Positions 61,719-64,000 of a stretch of 64,000 nt of DNA are shown here, piece by piece (position 1 is the first letter of the stretch; each line of letters opens with the position of its first letter). Origin of the DNA: JAWPMT01 sp965229785 (GTDB lineage Bacteria; Bacteroidota; Bacteroidia; Cytophagales; Cyclobacteriaceae); assembly GCA_965229785.1 (NCBI GenBank), contig CBDDJS010000001.1, positions 434,001 through 498,000 of the forward strand, written 5' to 3'. A program made the position numbers and the translations under genes. Under the pieces are notes generated by a model that worked only from the letters and a program-made list of their open reading frames with translations, did not search any database and was not told the origin of the DNA.

Positions 61719-62135
61719 ATGATCTACTCAATTGAAGAAGAATTTTTAGGTGTATGTTTATTCCTAATACTAGGCTTTTTACTCTTAACCATTAGTATTT
61801 TCTTTTACTTCAGAAGGAATGAAGGGAAGCAATCTATAAGGCAGAGTAGATTCTTATTTTTGTTTTCTATTTTGTGGTTGTTAATTAGTTGCCACTTTCT
61901 AGCAAAATATTCTTACTACAAGAAAAGACTTCTAAACGGAGAATATCATGAAATCACTAGTGTAGTTCATAGTATTGAGGAAAAAAAGAGTGTAGTTATT
62001 TTGGAAAGCGGGGATACACTTAATTTCTTTAATACGATTAATGTAGGTTCATTAAATAATTATGAATACCTTGAAATTTCCGACAGTTTGAAATTTTTAG
62101 TTGATAAGAGTACTATTCTTGCTATCCACAAATAG
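61719..62135 (+). CDS. Small two-TM protein, candidate immunity protein
   Basis: The 138-residue protein starts 4 bases after the RHS gene stop. It has two membrane helices (FLGVCLFLILGFLLLTISIFF and FLFLFSILWLLISCHFLA). A C-terminal soluble part of about 70 residues follows (EYHEITSVVHSIEEKKSVVIL). Its DNA is clearly richer in A and T than the rest of the window, a common mark of toxin-immunity cassettes. I recognise no family. The size, position directly behind a variable RHS tip, and base composition suggest an inner-membrane immunity protein, which would fit a membrane-active or periplasm-acting tip. This is inference. Confidence 0.6.
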   Translation: MIYSIEEEFLGVCLFLILGFLLLTISIFFYFRRNEGKQSIRQSRFLFLFSILWLLISCHFLAKYSYYKKRLLNGEYHEITSVVHSIEEKKSVVILESGDTLNFFNTINVGSLNNYEYLEISDSLKFLVDKSTILAIHK

Positions 62136-62186
62136 CCAAACTAATTCTGTACATACCTCATCTGTCTCTAGCGAGTAAGTTATTCC

Positions 62187-62408
62187 ATGCAGATAGGAAA
62201 AGAAATAGAGAGCCTTCAAGAGATCGAAGGTTTTTTATTGCGTGAGTTTTTGTATTTACTTTTTGGTGATAAAAGCATCGATCAATTTTTTGATGACGAT
62301 ACGGTCTTCCCGCACCCCAATCGTCCTCGTTTGAGCGCAAGTGGAAACAAGGACGGAATAAATATCACATTTAAAAAAGCGAAAAAGAGCATAAGCCTTT
62401 TAGGCTAA
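62187..62408 (+). CDS. 73-residue orphan, possibly a displaced RHS tip fragment
   Basis: The frame opens at an ATG 51 bases after the candidate immunity gene and encodes 73 residues. The end, PNRPRLSASGNKDGINITFKK, resembles the Gly/Asn-rich endings of some Bacteroidota RHS proteins, and it is followed immediately by a strong terminator. It could be the 3' end of an earlier tip displaced by recombination, or a small independent gene. I recognise no domain. Confidence 0.4.
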   Translation: MQIGKEIESLQEIEGFLLREFLYLLFGDKSIDQFFDDDTVFPHPNRPRLSASGNKDGINITFKKAKKSISLLG

Positions 62409-62409
62409 G

Positions 62410-62442
62410 GCCCTTCAGAATCACGCGAAGGGCTTTTCTTTT
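62410..62442 (+). terminator. Rho-independent terminator closing the SpvB/RHS cluster
   Basis: GCCCTTC (62410-62416) and GAAGGGC (62427-62433) pair around a 10-base loop and are followed by TTTTCTTTT. It lies directly after the orphan ORF, so transcription of the OmpH-to-orphan cluster plausibly ends here. Confidence 0.85.
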
Positions 62443-62521
62443 CCATCCCTTTACCCCAAACCTCCATTTCTACTAATTTTACCACTCAATAGATAAACAG
62501 TTTGTTCGTTTGAGTCGGTGT

Positions 62522-64000
62522 ATGATCAGGTCCGCTAGTTTTTTGCTTTGTATGATGGGTGTGCAAATGATTTTTGCACAGGTGGCTTTTGTAGGGCAAT
62601 CAGAAAAGGTTGATTCCCTAAACAGTGTTTCAGATGAGGGCTTCCTTCAGTTGAGTCAGGATTTGGAAACGCTCTACTTCACGAGATCCAAGAGCCCAGA
62701 AAACGTGGGGGCACTGAATAATCCCGGAGGTATCTGGCAAAGCTCGTTCGGCGAAGGAATTTGGCATCCTCCTTTGGTTTCTGAAATAGAAGACCCTAAT
62801 GCCAAAGGGATCATCATCGGAACGGATAGATCAGACAAGGTGCTTTTTGCCGAGATCAAACCGAACTTTAACACGTATCAAACAGAGCTTTATGTGGGCT
62901 CAAAAGAAAAACCCATCAATCAAAGACCTTTAGAGATACCTTACTTCTTTAATGAGAGTGATGTGATTTCCGGGTATTTATCGGCAGACGGTACGATCCT
63001 GTTACTTAGCCTTGAGGGACGTGCAACCTATGGCGTTGAAGATATTTACGTGAGTTTTCGTCAGGGTAATCGGTGGACTTCTCTTAAAAACCTGAGCGCT
63101 GCGATCAATACACCTTTTCAGGAGTTCACACCATTCTTGTCTCGTGATAATGAGAACCTCTATTGGGCCTCCAATGGCCGGGATGATGGGTTTGGTAGCT
63201 TTGATATTTATACAGCCAAACGATTGGACGATACCTGGCAGCGTTGGTCAGAGCCCGTTAATTTGGGTCCCTGGATCAATACAGCGGGAGCAGAGACGTC
63301 TTTCCAATTGGGAAGTGAATATGCCTATTTCATTTCTACCCAGGACAGTGACGGGTATGGTGATATAAGAAGAATGAAACTCAAAGATGTCATTGATGTT
63401 TCCGAAGATGCAGATTCTGTCTCAGTGCCGCTTGCAGAGTCCACGACCCTTACCTTCAATCTGAAAGATGAGGAAACCGGAGCATTAGTCACTGCCAGTA
63501 TTCTTGCGAAAAGTACGTCGATTGACTTATCCCTGGAAGCCAGTAATACATTCGAAGTGCCTTATTCGACGGGAGAGGATATCCAGGTATTGGCAGAAGC
63601 TCATGGTTATATGGTCATGGAACAGATCATTACCAGCACCGAGTTGGATTCTGTTGACCAAATGGACCTGATGATGGTGCCCCTTACCATCGGTCGGACC
63701 ATCCAATTGGATCATGTGTTATTTCATCGCGGGACAGATGAATTCATTGAAGGGTCGCAGGAACAACTGGACCAGGTGGTTAAGATCCTCAAAGAGAATG
63801 AAGACCTGAAAATTCTGGTGAAAGGACATACGGATAATCAGGGAGACCCAAGCAGAAACCTTACGTTATCTCAGCAACGTGCGAAGAAAGTCAGGGACTA
63901 CATCCTGCGTCAGGGCTTTACCAGCAGAAGGGTACAGGCCAAAGGATATGGTGGAAATGCGCCGATTGCTTCCAATGAACAAGAAGAAACCCGTCGCCTG
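62522..64000 (+). CDS. Partial OmpA-family protein with PD40-like propeller
   Basis: The frame is open from ATG 62522 to the window edge (493 codons). It has a signal peptide (MIRSASFLLCMMGVQMIFAQ). A beta-propeller-like part has PD40-type repeats (FLQLSQDLETLYFTRSK, FTPFLSRDNENLYWASNG, GSFDIYTAKRL). A linker domain follows (about 305-400, with LTFNLKDEETGALVTA), then the start of an OmpA-like peptidoglycan-binding domain (ILVKGHTDNQGDPSRNLTLS, QQRAKKVRDYIL). OmpA-PD40 proteins of this layout are abundant in Bacteroidota and link the outer membrane to peptidoglycan. Some serve T9SS or gliding machinery. The last 20-40 residues are beyond the window. Confidence 0.9.
   Translation, partial: MIRSASFLLCMMGVQMIFAQVAFVGQSEKVDSLNSVSDEGFLQLSQDLETLYFTRSKSPENVGALNNPGGIWQSSFGEGIWHPPLVSEIEDPNAKGIIIGTDRSDKVLFAEIKPNFNTYQTELYVGSKEKPINQRPLEIPYFFNESDVISGYLSADGTILLLSLEGRATYGVEDIYVSFRQGNRWTSLKNLSAAINTPFQEFTPFLSRDNENLYWASNGRDDGFGSFDIYTAKRLDDTWQRWSEPVNLGPWINTAGAETSFQLGSEYAYFISTQDSDGYGDIRRMKLKDVIDVSEDADSVSVPLAESTTLTFNLKDEETGALVTASILAKSTSIDLSLEASNTFEVPYSTGEDIQVLAEAHGYMVMEQIITSTELDSVDQMDLMMVPLTIGRTIQLDHVLFHRGTDEFIEGSQEQLDQVVKILKENEDLKILVKGHTDNQGDPSRNLTLSQQRAKKVRDYILRQGFTSRRVQAKGYGGNAPIASNEQEETRRL

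Noticed and set aside
47477..62442. Phage or eCIS origin of the giant protein cluster
   Set aside because: No sheath, tube, spike, baseplate, integrase or AAA+ genes are present in the window.

Overview
The window looks like a chromosomal segment of a marine-type Bacteroidota, most likely Cytophagales. The signs are -7 promoter elements of the TAnnTTTG class rather than sigma70 boxes, sparse Shine-Dalgarno sequences, a Bacteroidota-style SRP RNA, a YebC of the MGRAFEYRR type, BlaI/M56 modules, MacB/FtsX-like permeases behind PadR, Reg_prop sensor kinases, LTxxQ proteins next to an ECF sigma factor, and giant SpvB/RHS proteins. I see no tRNA, rRNA, CRISPR array, insertion sequence or phage module. 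The first and last genes are cut by the window edges.

Layout. 1-6.5 kb: partial GT39-like membrane glycosyltransferase, yebC, a DinB-family gene, two secreted tail-fibre-like proteins separated by a decayed copy of the DinB gene, FtsE, a transaldolase-like aldolase, the SRP RNA and a tiny acidic protein. 6.7-11.6 kb: EamA transporter, a 1106-residue propeller sensor kinase and a membrane protein. 11.7-21 kb: a peptidoglycan amino-sugar salvage set. A secreted DigH-like GHL10 hydrolase could cut denuded glycan, an AmpG-like MFS carrier could import the product, and cytoplasmic NagZ, AnmK and MurQ would take it to GlcNAc-6-P. Small lipoproteins, a GNAT, a DUF4442 and a SnoaL protein are interspersed. 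21.8-29.6 kb: BlaI repressor, an M56 (BlaR1-type) peptidase fused to an ExbD-like domain, and a large ABC permease, divergent from a LolA-like/TPR protein. 29.8-34.3 kb: a Crp/Fnr regulator followed by two transcription units (DoxX plus a secreted protein; tautomerase-SDR-NTF2-nitronate monooxygenase). Both units are preceded by near-identical promoters with a perfect Fnr/Crp-like palindrome. 34.5-41.4 kb: PadR plus permease, an SLC13 transporter, and an ECF sigma/anti-sigma pair between two LTxxQ proteins. 41.6-47.3 kb: a four-gene operon (PIG-L deacetylase, Na+/solute symporter, alkyladenine glycosylase, 2-hydroxyacid dehydrogenase).

47.5-62.4 kb is the most unusual part. A Skp/OmpH-like chaperone, a lipoprotein, a 1900-residue SpvB-type protein and a 2444-residue Ig-repeat/RHS-core protein with a variable tip are tightly packed. 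They are followed at once by a small A+T-rich two-TM protein that could be an immunity protein, and by an orphan tip-like ORF. The arrangement resembles a Tc-toxin B/C cocoon split over two genes, without a TcA. The window ends in a partial OmpA-family/PD40 protein.

Functions are inferred by reading the sequence and recalled family motifs only. No database search or structure prediction was run.
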